Positions 1 to 9,650 are shown, counted from the stretch's first letter. The stretch is DNA of 64,000 nucleotides from Thermoguttaceae bacterium (GCA_025060325.1 JANXBW010000023.1:22092-86091), one strand, 5' to 3'. The notes: generated from the sequence alone by a model not told the origin. Made by a program: numbers and translations.

Positions 1-159
1 AACGAAAATAGCAGCATTAGTTTTGCCAATATTCATGCCAAATTGGTGCGGGGTTGAAACCTCAAGCTGGGCGTGACGGAAACAGTGCTATCCGATCGTT
101 GTCAAAGGTAGGTGTTGACTTTACTAAGCTCCTGGCCTAGGGATAACAGGGGCATCCAC

Positions 160-3100
160 ATGCAGCAGGATAACTTAATCGGTCAGACCATCGCCGGTTA
201 CCGAATTGTGGGGGTTCTGGGCGAAGGTGGGATGGGACGCATTTACTTAGGGGAGCAAAACGGGATAAAAGCGGTAATAAAGAAGCAATTGGACGGTGAC
301 CCAGAAACGCTCCTTCGTGAAGCAAGGTTTCTAGCAGCTCTAAAACATCCGCATCTCCCTCAGGTACTCGATTTCGAAAAGGGGTTCATGGTGATGGAGT
401 TTGTGGAGGGTAAAACCCTCGAGGAGCATATCGAAAGTTTAAAACAAAATGCCGGATGGAATACTCAAGAAGCTTATCTTCGCCAAGTCGTGGACTGGGG
501 CCTCCAGATGGCCGATGTCCTCCATTATCTGCACAGCCAAAAGCCGTACCCTATCGTCCACCGCGATATCAAGCCCTCCAACATCCTTCTTCGTCCGAAC
601 GGCCAGCTCGTGCTAATTGACTTTGGGATCGCTCGTCGTGTTGACCCTGAAAAGCTGGCGAAACGGATCAAAGATACCTGTCCTGCCGGCACCGAAGGGT
701 ACATGGCGCCGGAGTTCGTCACATTCCAAATCTCGGACCCACGGTGCGATATCTATTCGCTAGGTGTTGTGCTTCATTATTGGCTATCTGGGGAGCAACC
801 TGATCCCACCGGCCAAAAACGGCTCAGTAAATTAACCCGCACTGGAGACCTACTTTGGGACACTTTGGTCGAAATATCGGAAAAGTGCCGACATCCGGAG
901 CCCACCAAGAGGTACCAAAGTGCTGTTGAACTAGCAGCAGCTTTGCGGCGACTTGCGAAAGATGATAAGGACCAGGAGATTCGCGAGAAGAAATGCGTTG
1001 TGTGCCAAGCCGTGGTTCGAGCAAGCTGCCGATTCTGTCCGACATGTGGAAGCACGTTCACGGACACCACCCGGGCTAGTTCACAAGCCGTTCAGTTAAA
1101 TGTCAGTATTGCTTCCGAAACCTCCTCAGTAATGAATGCGATTCTCGACGCCGCTATTAAAGGGCAGGTAGCTTCCCTCGAACATTTTCGAGCTTACCAA
1201 AGACTCTTGGAGCTCGAGCAAGACCCAGGCTTCAGCGAGCTTGTCTCTCTTGAATGCTTACCCCGAATAGAAAAACTGCCTCATCAAATTGAGGCGGTAA
1301 AGACGGCCTTAGGCAAAATGGGCGGTTACTGTCTTTTAGCTGACGAAGTGGGCCTCGGCAAGACAATCGAGGCAGGAATCATCATTAAGGAACTTCTGTT
1401 GCGAGGCCTTGTACGACGCATTCTCATCCTTACCCCACGCGCCCTTTGTACCCAATGGCAGCAAGAGCTATTCGAAAAGTTTGATGTCTTCTTTTTGGTC
1501 TTTGGTCGCGACGTGGACTATAGCCTTGCATGGGAATGCGACCGGGTGATCGCTCCGTACGAGACCGTAGAGGACCGATTTCATAGACAGGGCATTCTCG
1601 GTCGAAGATACGATCTTGTCATTATGGACGAAGCGCATCATTTGATCGGGGAGACAGATCCGCGACGAAGCTGGATGTTGACTGAGTTTGCTCGAATACT
1701 CGGCCGTCAAACCACATATTTCCTGATGCTCTCAGCCACTCCTTTACACAACGATCTTAAAGAATTGCACACATTATTGACTCTTCTCAAGCCGGGATCA
1801 GTTGATGACTTCAACCGGTTTAAGGAGAGGTATATAGACCCCAATGATCCCTACAAACCGAAAAACGTGGAAGAACTGCGGCAGCGGCTGCAATCAGTAA
1901 TGATTCGCAACACTCGCCGGCGGGTAGCAGAGTTACCTTTTCCGCGGCGTATGGCGTTTCGTGTCCCTGTGCAATTAAGGCCCGAACAACAACAGCTTTT
2001 TCTTGAATTCCGGACTTTTGTCCGCAGTCGTCTTTGGCAACTGAATACGGAAAACGCCTATTTCCGTCGTTCGCTACAGATCTTGGTCGAGAGTTTTCAT
2101 AGTTCGCCAACTGCTTTCGCCTCCAACTGCAACGGATTTATCCGCTCATTCCGCAACATATTACAATCAGATGTATTGGAAACCCTAAGGAACTTTCAGC
2201 GCCGGATGAGGTTAGACCTCCTTGCCGAAAAATTTTCTCAAACCGTTTCCATCTTGCAACAACTAACAACCAACTTCGATAACAAAGTACTTGTGTTTAC
2301 AGAATATGAGGACACAGCGGAGTTACTTTACCGGAAAATACACGGCGCGGGATTATCAGTGGTTAGATATCCAGGTGAGGACGTAGATGATGATGGCCAG
2401 CAAGCATTGGATGCGCTAAACGCCTTCTATCGGTTTGCTCGGGTCATGGTGTGCACCCAAAATGCCGCAGAGGGACTCAATTTGCAATTTGCCAACTGTT
2501 TAGTGAATTTCGACCTTCCGTGGGATCCGATGAAGCTGGAGCAACGTATAGGCCGGATCCAACGAATTGGTGGTAAGCCAAAAGTCTTTATTTACAATGT
2601 GTTTCTCCAAAGGACCGTCGAAGAAGATATCCTGGAGGTTCTGGAAAAAAAGATTGAAATGTTCGGGGAAACAATCGGGCAGGTAGAAGAGATTCTTGGC
2701 AATCTGGCAGAAGATGAGAGCTTTGAACAAATCTTCCTCGACCTTTTTGCGGGAGAGGACCGCCAAAGTTTAGAGCAGAAGATTAACCAAATGGTAAACC
2801 GTAGTAAGGAAACCACAGTTGCCGATGAGATCCTTGCAGCGATTTTTGAAGAGGGAGCCCCGTCGGAACGCACACCTAGAGGCAGAGACCTGAAAAGTTA
2901 TTCTCCTCCCCCCGCAGCGTGCCCAAACTGTCGCCAGATGGTCGTGCCGGGCGCAAAGTTCTGCGACAACTGTGGTTGTTTGTTGGTGGCGGAGGCTCAG
3001 CCGGAGATCGAACCTAGTCATTCCCTGCCTGAATTTCCGCAGACTCCTCAGGACAAATTAGAAACGAAACGCTGTAGGGCTTGTAAGACCGAGCTATTAC

Positions 3101-3249
3101 CCAACGCCCAATACTGCGACAACTGTGGCGAGGCGCAGACCGATTCGTCTCCAGTCGCAGTGAACAATAACTTTTGTCCAGATTGCGGAAATGAAATCCC
3201 CGGCGGGGCTTCGTTTTGTGATGCCTGTGGACATAGGGTTCGCCTATGA
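160..3249 (+). CDS. Ser/Thr kinase - zinc ribbon - SNF2 helicase - triple zinc ribbon fusion
   Basis: First gene of a four-gene operon; about 1029 residues. An N-terminal Hanks-type Ser/Thr kinase (about 10-270) has a glycine loop GEGGMG (about 20), VHRDIKPSN (about 133), DFG (about 154) and APE (about 183), so it looks catalytically competent. A zinc ribbon (CVVCQ...CPTCG, about 278-300) joins it to a RapA/HepA-like SNF2 ATPase: Walker A DEVGLGKT (about 396), MDEAHH (about 489), LSATP (about 525) and QRIGRIQR (about 794). Three further double-CxxC zinc ribbons end the protein (about 920-1025). I use the ATG at 160; a GTG at 112 would add 16 residues with no kinase homology. Its stop overlaps the next start by ATGA. 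The kinase-SNF2 fusion is seen directly. A role as a phosphorylation-controlled DNA or RNA translocase is inference. I cannot match it to a named defence system. Confidence 0.9.
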   Translation: MQQDNLIGQTIAGYRIVGVLGEGGMGRIYLGEQNGIKAVIKKQLDGDPETLLREARFLAALKHPHLPQVLDFEKGFMVMEFVEGKTLEEHIESLKQNAGWNTQEAYLRQVVDWGLQMADVLHYLHSQKPYPIVHRDIKPSNILLRPNGQLVLIDFGIARRVDPEKLAKRIKDTCPAGTEGYMAPEFVTFQISDPRCDIYSLGVVLHYWLSGEQPDPTGQKRLSKLTRTGDLLWDTLVEISEKCRHPEPTKRYQSAVELAAALRRLAKDDKDQEIREKKCVVCQAVVRASCRFCPTCGSTFTDTTRASSQAVQLNVSIASETSSVMNAILDAAIKGQVASLEHFRAYQRLLELEQDPGFSELVSLECLPRIEKLPHQIEAVKTALGKMGGYCLLADEVGLGKTIEAGIIIKELLLRGLVRRILILTPRALCTQWQQELFEKFDVFFLVFGRDVDYSLAWECDRVIAPYETVEDRFHRQGILGRRYDLVIMDEAHHLIGETDPRRSWMLTEFARILGRQTTYFLMLSATPLHNDLKELHTLLTLLKPGSVDDFNRFKERYIDPNDPYKPKNVEELRQRLQSVMIRNTRRRVAELPFPRRMAFRVPVQLRPEQQQLFLEFRTFVRSRLWQLNTENAYFRRSLQILVESFHSSPTAFASNCNGFIRSFRNILQSDVLETLRNFQRRMRLDLLAEKFSQTVSILQQLTTNFDNKVLVFTEYEDTAELLYRKIHGAGLSVVRYPGEDVDDDGQQALDALNAFYRFARVMVCTQNAAEGLNLQFANCLVNFDLPWDPMKLEQRIGRIQRIGGKPKVFIYNVFLQRTVEEDILEVLEKKIEMFGETIGQVEEILGNLAEDESFEQIFLDLFAGEDRQSLEQKINQMVNRSKETTVADEILAAIFEEGAPSERTPRGRDLKSYSPPPAACPNCRQMVVPGAKFCDNCGCLLVAEAQPEIEPSHSLPEFPQTPQDKLETKRCRACKTELLPNAQYCDNCGEAQTDSSPVAVNNNFCPDCGNEIPGGASFCDACGHRVRL

Positions 3250-5621
3250 GTACGGGTTTCGGGACCCGAACGAAGGAAATTCAAGAAATAGTGTTGACCT
3301 ACTTCCAGTCCTGGGGTAGTGAGGCGGAGGTGCGGCCAAAGCCAAACCTTCCCAGTGCCGTTGACGTCGTTTTGCGAGGGGCTCTTGCACATCGCTTTGA
3401 GACGGTTTCCGTTCCGGACAAGGGACAACCTAACACGCGATTGTTACGTTTATTGTTTGACCGAACCTTCGCATCAAGCGCGCCGGGTTACGAACTTGTC
3501 GTGCCCCGGAGTCACCTGCTTCGGCTAATCCGAAACGACCTGGCCACTCGAGCAAGTTTCACCCGTGCTGGCATTCTTCTTAACTTAGAGGAGAGTTTTG
3601 CCGACCTGGAGGCGATGGGTGTTGTTATTCGATATGCAGCCCCAGAGGCAACCTCTCGCTATGTTTTTCGGCGCTTCTATGCCGTGCGATATATGTTGCG
3701 GCAATCTGCTTACGAGCGCTTTGAGGACATTGTGCTGATCTTGGTGGACCCGGATAAAGGAGTTGTGCTGTCAGCGGTTGAGGCAGCGAAATTTGCCGAA
3801 CTTAATCTTGTTGATTACAACCGCGCGCCCTATCGAGATAAGATCTTTCTTACCCCGCCCACGCGGGATTACCTGTTGCGCGTGTTCCAGTTGGCTGAGG
3901 ATGTTGCCAAGAAGCGTGCGGCTGAAACGCTAAGTAAGCGGGCAAATGAATTATATCAAAAGTTACAAGAAGAATGTCATCGCGTATCGCGACATTATGA
4001 GGCCGAGATGAAGGACGCCAGCCCTGCCCGCTGCCGCGAATTGGAAAAGCTCCGGGATCAAGAACTTCGGGAGTTACAGCAGCGCTACCAAATTCACTGC
4101 GAACTTGAACTTCTTTCGCTTGAAGAGATCGTTGTTCCTCTTGTGGAATACACCCTTTCAATTCCAAGGCCCTCACCTGCGAAGTTAGCCCAGGTTTTTG
4201 TGTTCGATCCCCTCACCAATATCGTCAACACCACCAATTGTGCGAAATGCAAACAGCACCTTTCCTGGGCATATTGCTCTCGGGGTAAGCACCTAGAGTG
4301 TGCGAAGTGTGGGGCGGTTGAGCCATGCTGCCACCGTGACTGCGGGCTAGGCTTTTGCCCCGCGCATGGGGTACGGTGTAAGCAATGCTCTAGAATGATT
4401 TGTGAGAATCATGAGGTGGCATGTAGCTACTGTATGAGCGATCGGCGTTACTGTGCGGACCATATTCTGCGGAGCTTCGAAGGACGGTATATCTGCCCCG
4501 AGTGTGCCCGCTTCTGCGGAGAATGTGGTCAAGCTTTCCCGCCAAAACGTTCGACGAAATGCATAGTTTGCTATCAGGATTTTTGTGATGTGCACTCCTT
4601 GGTTTGTCCTTCGTGCGGTCAACATCATTGCCAAAAACATGGTGCTACTCCGCGTTTTCGCACACAGGTTTTTTGTCATCACTGCCTTTCTCGTTGTGGG
4701 TTTTGCAAAGACGATCTTTGCTACTTAAAAGCCGATTTGATGCATTGTACTGAGTGTGGGACCTCGGTTTGCCCTGACCACCTTAAGACTTGCGTCTCTT
4801 GCAAGAGTGGACTTTGCCCAACGCATGCCCTGTCCACTTCAAGTGGAGATGGGTGTGCTGCCTGCTTTGCCTATTGCCGCAGTTGCGGCAAGATCGCCCA
4901 TCGTTCGCACTTGAAGCACTGTCATTTTTGTCCACGAAATGATCAAGGCCTCCACTGTGGTACGCATCTCAGACAATGCGATCTTTGTCGGGCTTTTACA
5001 TGCGACGTACATAGGTATCAGTTGGCCGACGGGCGTCAGGCGTGTCCGTCCTGCTCTGTCGCGTGCGCTGTATGTTCCCGCAGGTTTGCACACAACCAAC
5101 TTGTCAATTGCCGTAAGTGCCGACTGCCGGTTTGTTCCGAAGATAGCGTTTGCTCCCAATTTCGGAATGAAGTCTATTGTTTAGCCGACGCTCAAAATTT
5201 TGTTCAGTGTGGTGGATGTGACCGAAGGGGGCCTCAATCCCAACTTGAGATCTGTACCCTTTGTAACATGCCATACTGTCCTCACTGCATACCAAACGGA
5301 AAGGACACGCGTTGCATTTACTGCGATAACCTCCGGCCTATTCGAAGTGCAAGCGAGCTGGGCGGTTGGTACCAAGCAGTGTACTCGAATCCATTGTCAA
5401 ACCTGTCTGCATCACATCGGAAAGAAATCATGAGGGCTCTAACAAGCTTGGACACATGCTTTTCGTTCACGGCAACTGAAACCGCACAATACTATATCCT
5501 GTGCGCAACATGGAAGTCGGGCATAAGAAATTTCTTTCGCAAATGGTTCTGGAGCGTCAAGGGCTTCGTGTTAGTACGGGACAAACATTCCTCTCAGCTC
5601 AAAGTGAGGATTAACCCGTGA
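3246..5621 (+). CDS. Zinc-finger array protein with coiled coil
   Basis: 791 residues, start codon overlapping the previous stop (ATGA), so probably translationally coupled. Residues 1-210 match nothing I recognise. About 215-275 is a highly charged likely coiled coil. From about 331 to 697 the protein is a near-continuous array of zinc-binding knuckles: about 23 CxxC pairs interleaved with about 9 CxxH pairs (CPAH, CENH, CADH, CDVH, CQKH, CPDH, CPTH, CGTH, CDVH), which recalls B-box or treble-clef fingers. The last ~90 residues carry a short basic aromatic segment (FFRKWFW). No enzyme motif is visible. A scaffold or nucleic-acid/protein-binding role beside the helicase-kinase is inference. 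Function unknown. Confidence 0.88.
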   Translation: MSTGFGTRTKEIQEIVLTYFQSWGSEAEVRPKPNLPSAVDVVLRGALAHRFETVSVPDKGQPNTRLLRLLFDRTFASSAPGYELVVPRSHLLRLIRNDLATRASFTRAGILLNLEESFADLEAMGVVIRYAAPEATSRYVFRRFYAVRYMLRQSAYERFEDIVLILVDPDKGVVLSAVEAAKFAELNLVDYNRAPYRDKIFLTPPTRDYLLRVFQLAEDVAKKRAAETLSKRANELYQKLQEECHRVSRHYEAEMKDASPARCRELEKLRDQELRELQQRYQIHCELELLSLEEIVVPLVEYTLSIPRPSPAKLAQVFVFDPLTNIVNTTNCAKCKQHLSWAYCSRGKHLECAKCGAVEPCCHRDCGLGFCPAHGVRCKQCSRMICENHEVACSYCMSDRRYCADHILRSFEGRYICPECARFCGECGQAFPPKRSTKCIVCYQDFCDVHSLVCPSCGQHHCQKHGATPRFRTQVFCHHCLSRCGFCKDDLCYLKADLMHCTECGTSVCPDHLKTCVSCKSGLCPTHALSTSSGDGCAACFAYCRSCGKIAHRSHLKHCHFCPRNDQGLHCGTHLRQCDLCRAFTCDVHRYQLADGRQACPSCSVACAVCSRRFAHNQLVNCRKCRLPVCSEDSVCSQFRNEVYCLADAQNFVQCGGCDRRGPQSQLEICTLCNMPYCPHCIPNGKDTRCIYCDNLRPIRSASELGGWYQAVYSNPLSNLSASHRKEIMRALTSLDTCFSFTATETAQYYILCATWKSGIRNFFRKWFWSVKGFVLVRDKHSSQLKVRINP

Positions 5622-7627
5622 AAGAGGCACTTCGGATTGGCAGCGAGCACCGAGGGCGGTATCGAGTGCAACGGCAGATTGCCACCGGTGGTACTAGTTG
5701 CGTTTACTTATTGCGCGACTTTCGCTTGAATCGGGATGTGGTCCTGAAACAGGGGATTGCTAGCGATCGATACAAGATACAGGATCTCCGCGAGATTTTT
5801 GCCAATGAAGACCGGATCTTGGGACGCCTTAACGGGCGATTTGCTCCACGACGCTATGAGTTTCTCCCCGACGAGCTAGAACTTTACATGGAGTACTGCC
5901 CCGGCAAAACATTGGACACTTACCTTCAAGGATGGATACTTCACAAAAAATTCCCTCCGGATGATAAGCTTATCCGCCTTGCTGCCACCATTCTTGAGGC
6001 TGTTCAAGCCTGCCACGAAGCGGGGGTCATTGTGGCCGACCTAAAACCGCGCAACATCCAACTCGGGCGTGGAGCAGAAGAAGGAGAGGTCTCCGTCACG
6101 CTCCTTGATTTTGGAAGTGCCTGGCTCACAAGCGGTGCGACGATGCGCCATGGTGTGGACTACACAGTGGGCTATGGGGCGCCTGAGCTCCTAAAAGGGC
6201 AAACACCTACCGAAGCCTCAGATTTGTATTCCTTCGGAGCTATTTTGTTTGCGCTTTTTGCCCAACGGGAACCGGGCCTTGAGGTCCCGCCTCGGGACTT
6301 TGCCGATCGTCGGACACTCGTCCTTCCGGCGTTGCAGGAGCTAGTGTTGCAGCTCACAGAGGAAGAACCTTCCTGTCGCCCAACGCTACAGCACACGGTA
6401 AAGGCCCTACATGATTGCTTAGAAGATCTGGTGGAGCTTTCGCGGGCTAAGTGGCACTGTCCCAAATGTCAGCAACTAATCCCTGATCAGAGTGCTCGCT
6501 TTTGCCGACACTGTGGTGCTAAGGTATCTCGAGAGACGATCGTCCTCACGGACGTTCATACACGCTTTCGGGATGGTGCAGACCCAATTTCTCAGATGTT
6601 GGAATGCCTTCGTGTGGGCGAGTTGATGAATGCCCTTTTCTGGGCCAAGAAGGCACGCGAATTAAGCGTTTTGACCACGGAAACTACGGTAATAGCCGTA
6701 GAAACCGCCCTGCAAGTGCCTGGCCAGTCTGACTTCGCTTATGATTTAGCTTTGTCCATTGCTTCAGAGCCGTTGACGGGAGACCTGAAACGCAGGTACT
6801 TGGTTTGTCTGGCGCAGGTCTTGAAAGCTAAGAAAATAAACTTTGCCCCGTTTCAAGACTTGTTTGCCGACGGAGTAAAGAATTGGCCCCGCGAGGAGTG
6901 GCTGTGGCTTGGGCTTTACTTCGCAAGCCCCGCAGAGCGAAGTGAGGAAATCCTTCGGGAGGCCCTTCGGCACAATCTGGAAAGCTCCATGATTCGGCGC
7001 GAACTGGGTTGGGTACTTTTCCGGAAAGGTGCTCGCGCCGAGGCGTTAGCAATCTGGGTTGACGCGGTCCAGCTCGGAGATCGTGATCCGCGGTTCCTGC
7101 GAGGTGTCTTCCAATTAGCCAAGGAGTTAGAAGATCGTCATCATGCTGAGATTCTGCGGGAAATTATTTTGGGCCAACAACCACGGGATTCTGCCGAGGC
7201 TTTGGCGCTTGCTGACTTTGCTTATCAGGAGGGTTGCATTTCAAAGGCCTTAGAATTAGTCGACAAAGGACTTTCGCACGACCCGTACGATTCCAGCCTT
7301 CGCCGGTTTAAGGCTAAGATTCTGTTTTCTCAACACAAGTACGAATTAGTTCTTGAACTTCAGTGGATGAAAGATCCGCAAATGGATGTCGAGCTACGCA
7401 CGATAAAAGGCCGGAGCCTCTATGAGCTAGGGCGTTACCTTGAAGCCGCCCAAGAACTGTGCGCCATACTCCGGACCGGCAAAGGTACACCAGAAACTTG
7501 GTACTATTTAGTGAGATGTTACCAACGTCTAGGGAAGTTTGAGCATGCCCGGGAAGCTTTGCGTGAGGCGCGGAAAGCCTTCCCCAACGACGAGCTGTTG
7601 CGCCTCCTCGCGGAACGTGAGAGGTAA
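5618..7627 (+). CDS. Ser/Thr kinase - zinc ribbon - TPR-like repeat protein
   Basis: 669 residues from a GTG that overlaps the previous stop (GTGA), with GTGAGG upstream as a possible ribosome site. The N-terminal kinase (about 10-265) has a glycine loop ATGGTSCVYLL, the lysine of VVLKQG, LLDFGSAW and YGAPEL. Its catalytic loop reads VIVADLKPRN: the Asp, Lys and Asn are kept but the usual His-Arg before Asp is Val-Ala, so it is a non-RD kinase and may not need activation-loop phosphorylation. A zinc ribbon (CPKCQQ...CRHCGAK, about 280-302) follows, like those of the first gene. Residues 320-669 are helical repeats of TPR character ending in clear TPR-like units (WYYLVRCYQRLGKFEHAREA). It probably phosphorylates or is scaffolded to operon partners (inference). 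Confidence 0.88.
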   Translation: MKEALRIGSEHRGRYRVQRQIATGGTSCVYLLRDFRLNRDVVLKQGIASDRYKIQDLREIFANEDRILGRLNGRFAPRRYEFLPDELELYMEYCPGKTLDTYLQGWILHKKFPPDDKLIRLAATILEAVQACHEAGVIVADLKPRNIQLGRGAEEGEVSVTLLDFGSAWLTSGATMRHGVDYTVGYGAPELLKGQTPTEASDLYSFGAILFALFAQREPGLEVPPRDFADRRTLVLPALQELVLQLTEEEPSCRPTLQHTVKALHDCLEDLVELSRAKWHCPKCQQLIPDQSARFCRHCGAKVSRETIVLTDVHTRFRDGADPISQMLECLRVGELMNALFWAKKARELSVLTTETTVIAVETALQVPGQSDFAYDLALSIASEPLTGDLKRRYLVCLAQVLKAKKINFAPFQDLFADGVKNWPREEWLWLGLYFASPAERSEEILREALRHNLESSMIRRELGWVLFRKGARAEALAIWVDAVQLGDRDPRFLRGVFQLAKELEDRHHAEILREIILGQQPRDSAEALALADFAYQEGCISKALELVDKGLSHDPYDSSLRRFKAKILFSQHKYELVLELQWMKDPQMDVELRTIKGRSLYELGRYLEAAQELCAILRTGKGTPETWYYLVRCYQRLGKFEHAREALREARKAFPNDELLRLLAERER

Positions 7628-7645
7628 ATTCGAACGAGGTGGGCA

Positions 7646-9508
7646 ATGTTTAAGGCAATCGCTTTACGAGATTTTTACAATCGGCTTGAGGCCTTTTATG
7701 ACTCCGATCCTTTAATCCGGATTGCAGCAATTCACCACGCCGGAAACAAGCTGGAGCGAAACCCTCGTCTGCGCAATATCCTTTATCAGCTCCTCAACGA
7801 CCGTGAGCCTTTGGTTGCCCGGTATGCAGCAGTCACCTTGGCCCAAAATGGCGACTTTCGTGGTCTGCAATTCTTCCTGAAAGCAATATCCGGTTCACAG
7901 GGCGAGGAGCGCCGGGAACTAGAAAACTGTTTACGTAACTGTGTACGATTTCCCTTCGCTGTGCTTCTCAATGAACGCATCCTCATTGAAAGTATTCCCG
8001 AGGGCAAAGACGTCGCGTATCGCGAGGTTCTCGAAAAAACCCTTTTGCTAACAAGTGATCACTTTTACGCGGAGGCCGAGAAAGATCCATCGTTTCGTGA
8101 TATTTTCTTAAAAATTATGTGCTCTTTAGAACGAGTTGAAGGTTTGCGAATACGCCCTGACAGATTCCTAGACGAAGGCTATGTACTCTCTATTCCCCTT
8201 GGCAAGCAACCGGGATTCCTTTATTGCCCTAGCCGTAAACTTTTCCTGAAATTTCAAAACGAAGTGGTGATGAACCGATGCTACCTTCAACGGGGCCGAC
8301 AGACTCTGTTCGTGGGACGGGAAGGCGGTATCGAAGTTAACTGTTTATATGTGCTTGAAGATGCGGAACCTTGCGATGTTCGGCCTTTGCTTCAGGGTAT
8401 ATCGAATTGGGTTGTGCAGGGCGGTCTGTTGCCCGGTATCGTATGTGCCAAAGAATCGCCGGACCGAGCGTTCGTGATATGCGCCAACGGCAGGTCCTTT
8501 ACAGAGACTTACCGAGCGCAGAAGTCGAAGCCGGGACAGTTCGTACTAGTGGAGCTTGAAACAGAGTTAGGACGGCCCCAATGCCACTTTGTGCCCGCAA
8601 TTCAACTTATTCTTGAGGAAATTCGAATGATCGTTTCAACGTTTGCAGCTTTCAACAACTCGGTGATGGCCCAGGTGAAGGAAGTCCGCGAAGAAAAACA
8701 TCCCAAGACTGGCCACACCTGTTGTGTCGTAAAGACTGAAAAAGGTGAGGAACTGACGGCCTATGTGCCTGCACCTCGCTTAAGAATGCATGTTTTGCTC
8801 GGCCAATGCCATGTGTGTAATGGATCAGGAAAGCTCACTTGTGACGGCTGTGGGGGTCAAGGTGCTAAAAGATGCAGTGGTAGATTCACTTGTCCCCGGT
8901 GCGACGGAAGCGGATCCTTAGATGACGGCAAGGACTGTGTATTTTGTCGCCAGACAGGATGGGTGTCCGGCTGCGATGGAGATGGAACAATTAATTGCCC
9001 CTTTTGTAAGGGAAAAGGAAAGATAAAATGCAATGCGTGTAACGGCACAGGTGAGTATTTGCCGCGTCGAAATTGTCCTAAGTGTTCCGGATCCGGCAAG
9101 TTTACGGTAACGTGCCGAAAGTGCAATGGGAGGGGGCGCTTTAAAGTCGAGTGCCGTAAATGCGGGGGATCGGGGCGAGTGGGGTACGGTTCATGTTGGA
9201 GCTGCGGTGGCTCCGGAACAAAAACCCTAAAATGCACTATCTGCGAGGGCCGTGGGGAGAAAATCTTAGAATGCACCGCTTGCAGTGGCCAGGGCTATTG
9301 GAACGCCCAAGAATGCATTGCTTGTAGTGGCCAGGGGTCAAAAGAGTGTTTTTATTGCCATGGGGATGCGCAGATCCAATGCTCTGTGTGCCACGGCTCT
9401 GGCGAGTTAAAGTGTAAGAGATGTGGGACCGATGGCCAGGTCCGCTGTCCCTACTGCAGGGGCAACCGACTTGTCTTTAATACTAGGCTCGATTGCCTGC
9501 CTTGTTGA
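7646..9508 (+). CDS. HEAT-like protein with 17 DnaJ-type zinc motifs, no J domain
   Basis: 620 residues, 18 bases after the previous gene, with a good ribosome site (GAGGTGGG). Residues about 15-85 look like HEAT-type helical repeats (LLNDREPLVARYAAVTLAQ). About 160-385 is an unrecognised mixed alpha/beta region. From about 388 to the end there are 17 CxxC motifs, most in the DnaJ zinc-centre form CxxCxGxG (CHVCNGSG, CPRCDGSG, CPFCKGKG, CNACNGTG, CPKCSGSG, CSVCHGSG and others). DnaJ itself carries four. There is no J domain (no HPD), so it is not an Hsp40 co-chaperone in the usual sense. It closes the operon. A role binding unfolded or zinc-finger partners is inference. Confidence 0.88.
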   Translation: MFKAIALRDFYNRLEAFYDSDPLIRIAAIHHAGNKLERNPRLRNILYQLLNDREPLVARYAAVTLAQNGDFRGLQFFLKAISGSQGEERRELENCLRNCVRFPFAVLLNERILIESIPEGKDVAYREVLEKTLLLTSDHFYAEAEKDPSFRDIFLKIMCSLERVEGLRIRPDRFLDEGYVLSIPLGKQPGFLYCPSRKLFLKFQNEVVMNRCYLQRGRQTLFVGREGGIEVNCLYVLEDAEPCDVRPLLQGISNWVVQGGLLPGIVCAKESPDRAFVICANGRSFTETYRAQKSKPGQFVLVELETELGRPQCHFVPAIQLILEEIRMIVSTFAAFNNSVMAQVKEVREEKHPKTGHTCCVVKTEKGEELTAYVPAPRLRMHVLLGQCHVCNGSGKLTCDGCGGQGAKRCSGRFTCPRCDGSGSLDDGKDCVFCRQTGWVSGCDGDGTINCPFCKGKGKIKCNACNGTGEYLPRRNCPKCSGSGKFTVTCRKCNGRGRFKVECRKCGGSGRVGYGSCWSCGGSGTKTLKCTICEGRGEKILECTACSGQGYWNAQECIACSGQGSKECFYCHGDAQIQCSVCHGSGELKCKRCGTDGQVRCPYCRGNRLVFNTRLDCLPC

Positions 9509-9650
9509 TCTTATTTCCGGGCGTAGTCTCAAATCTTTTGGAAGCGTCCAACAAAATAACCTAGAGAGGGTAGGACGGAGTGCCTACGCGCGGTCCAGAC
9601 GGTTTGTCGGTGCGGAAAAAGGGCGCAAACCACACGGAGCTGAAGGAATG
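9509..9650. other. Gap before IS5 remnants
   Basis: Non-coding stretch between the zinc-rich operon and the first transposase remnant. No terminator hairpin or RNA gene was recognised. Confidence 0.4.

Noticed and set aside
45..75. GGTTGAAAC near the left edge resembles the 3' end of some CRISPR repeats
   Set aside because: Only one instance is visible and no repeat-spacer periodicity; upstream sequence is outside the window.
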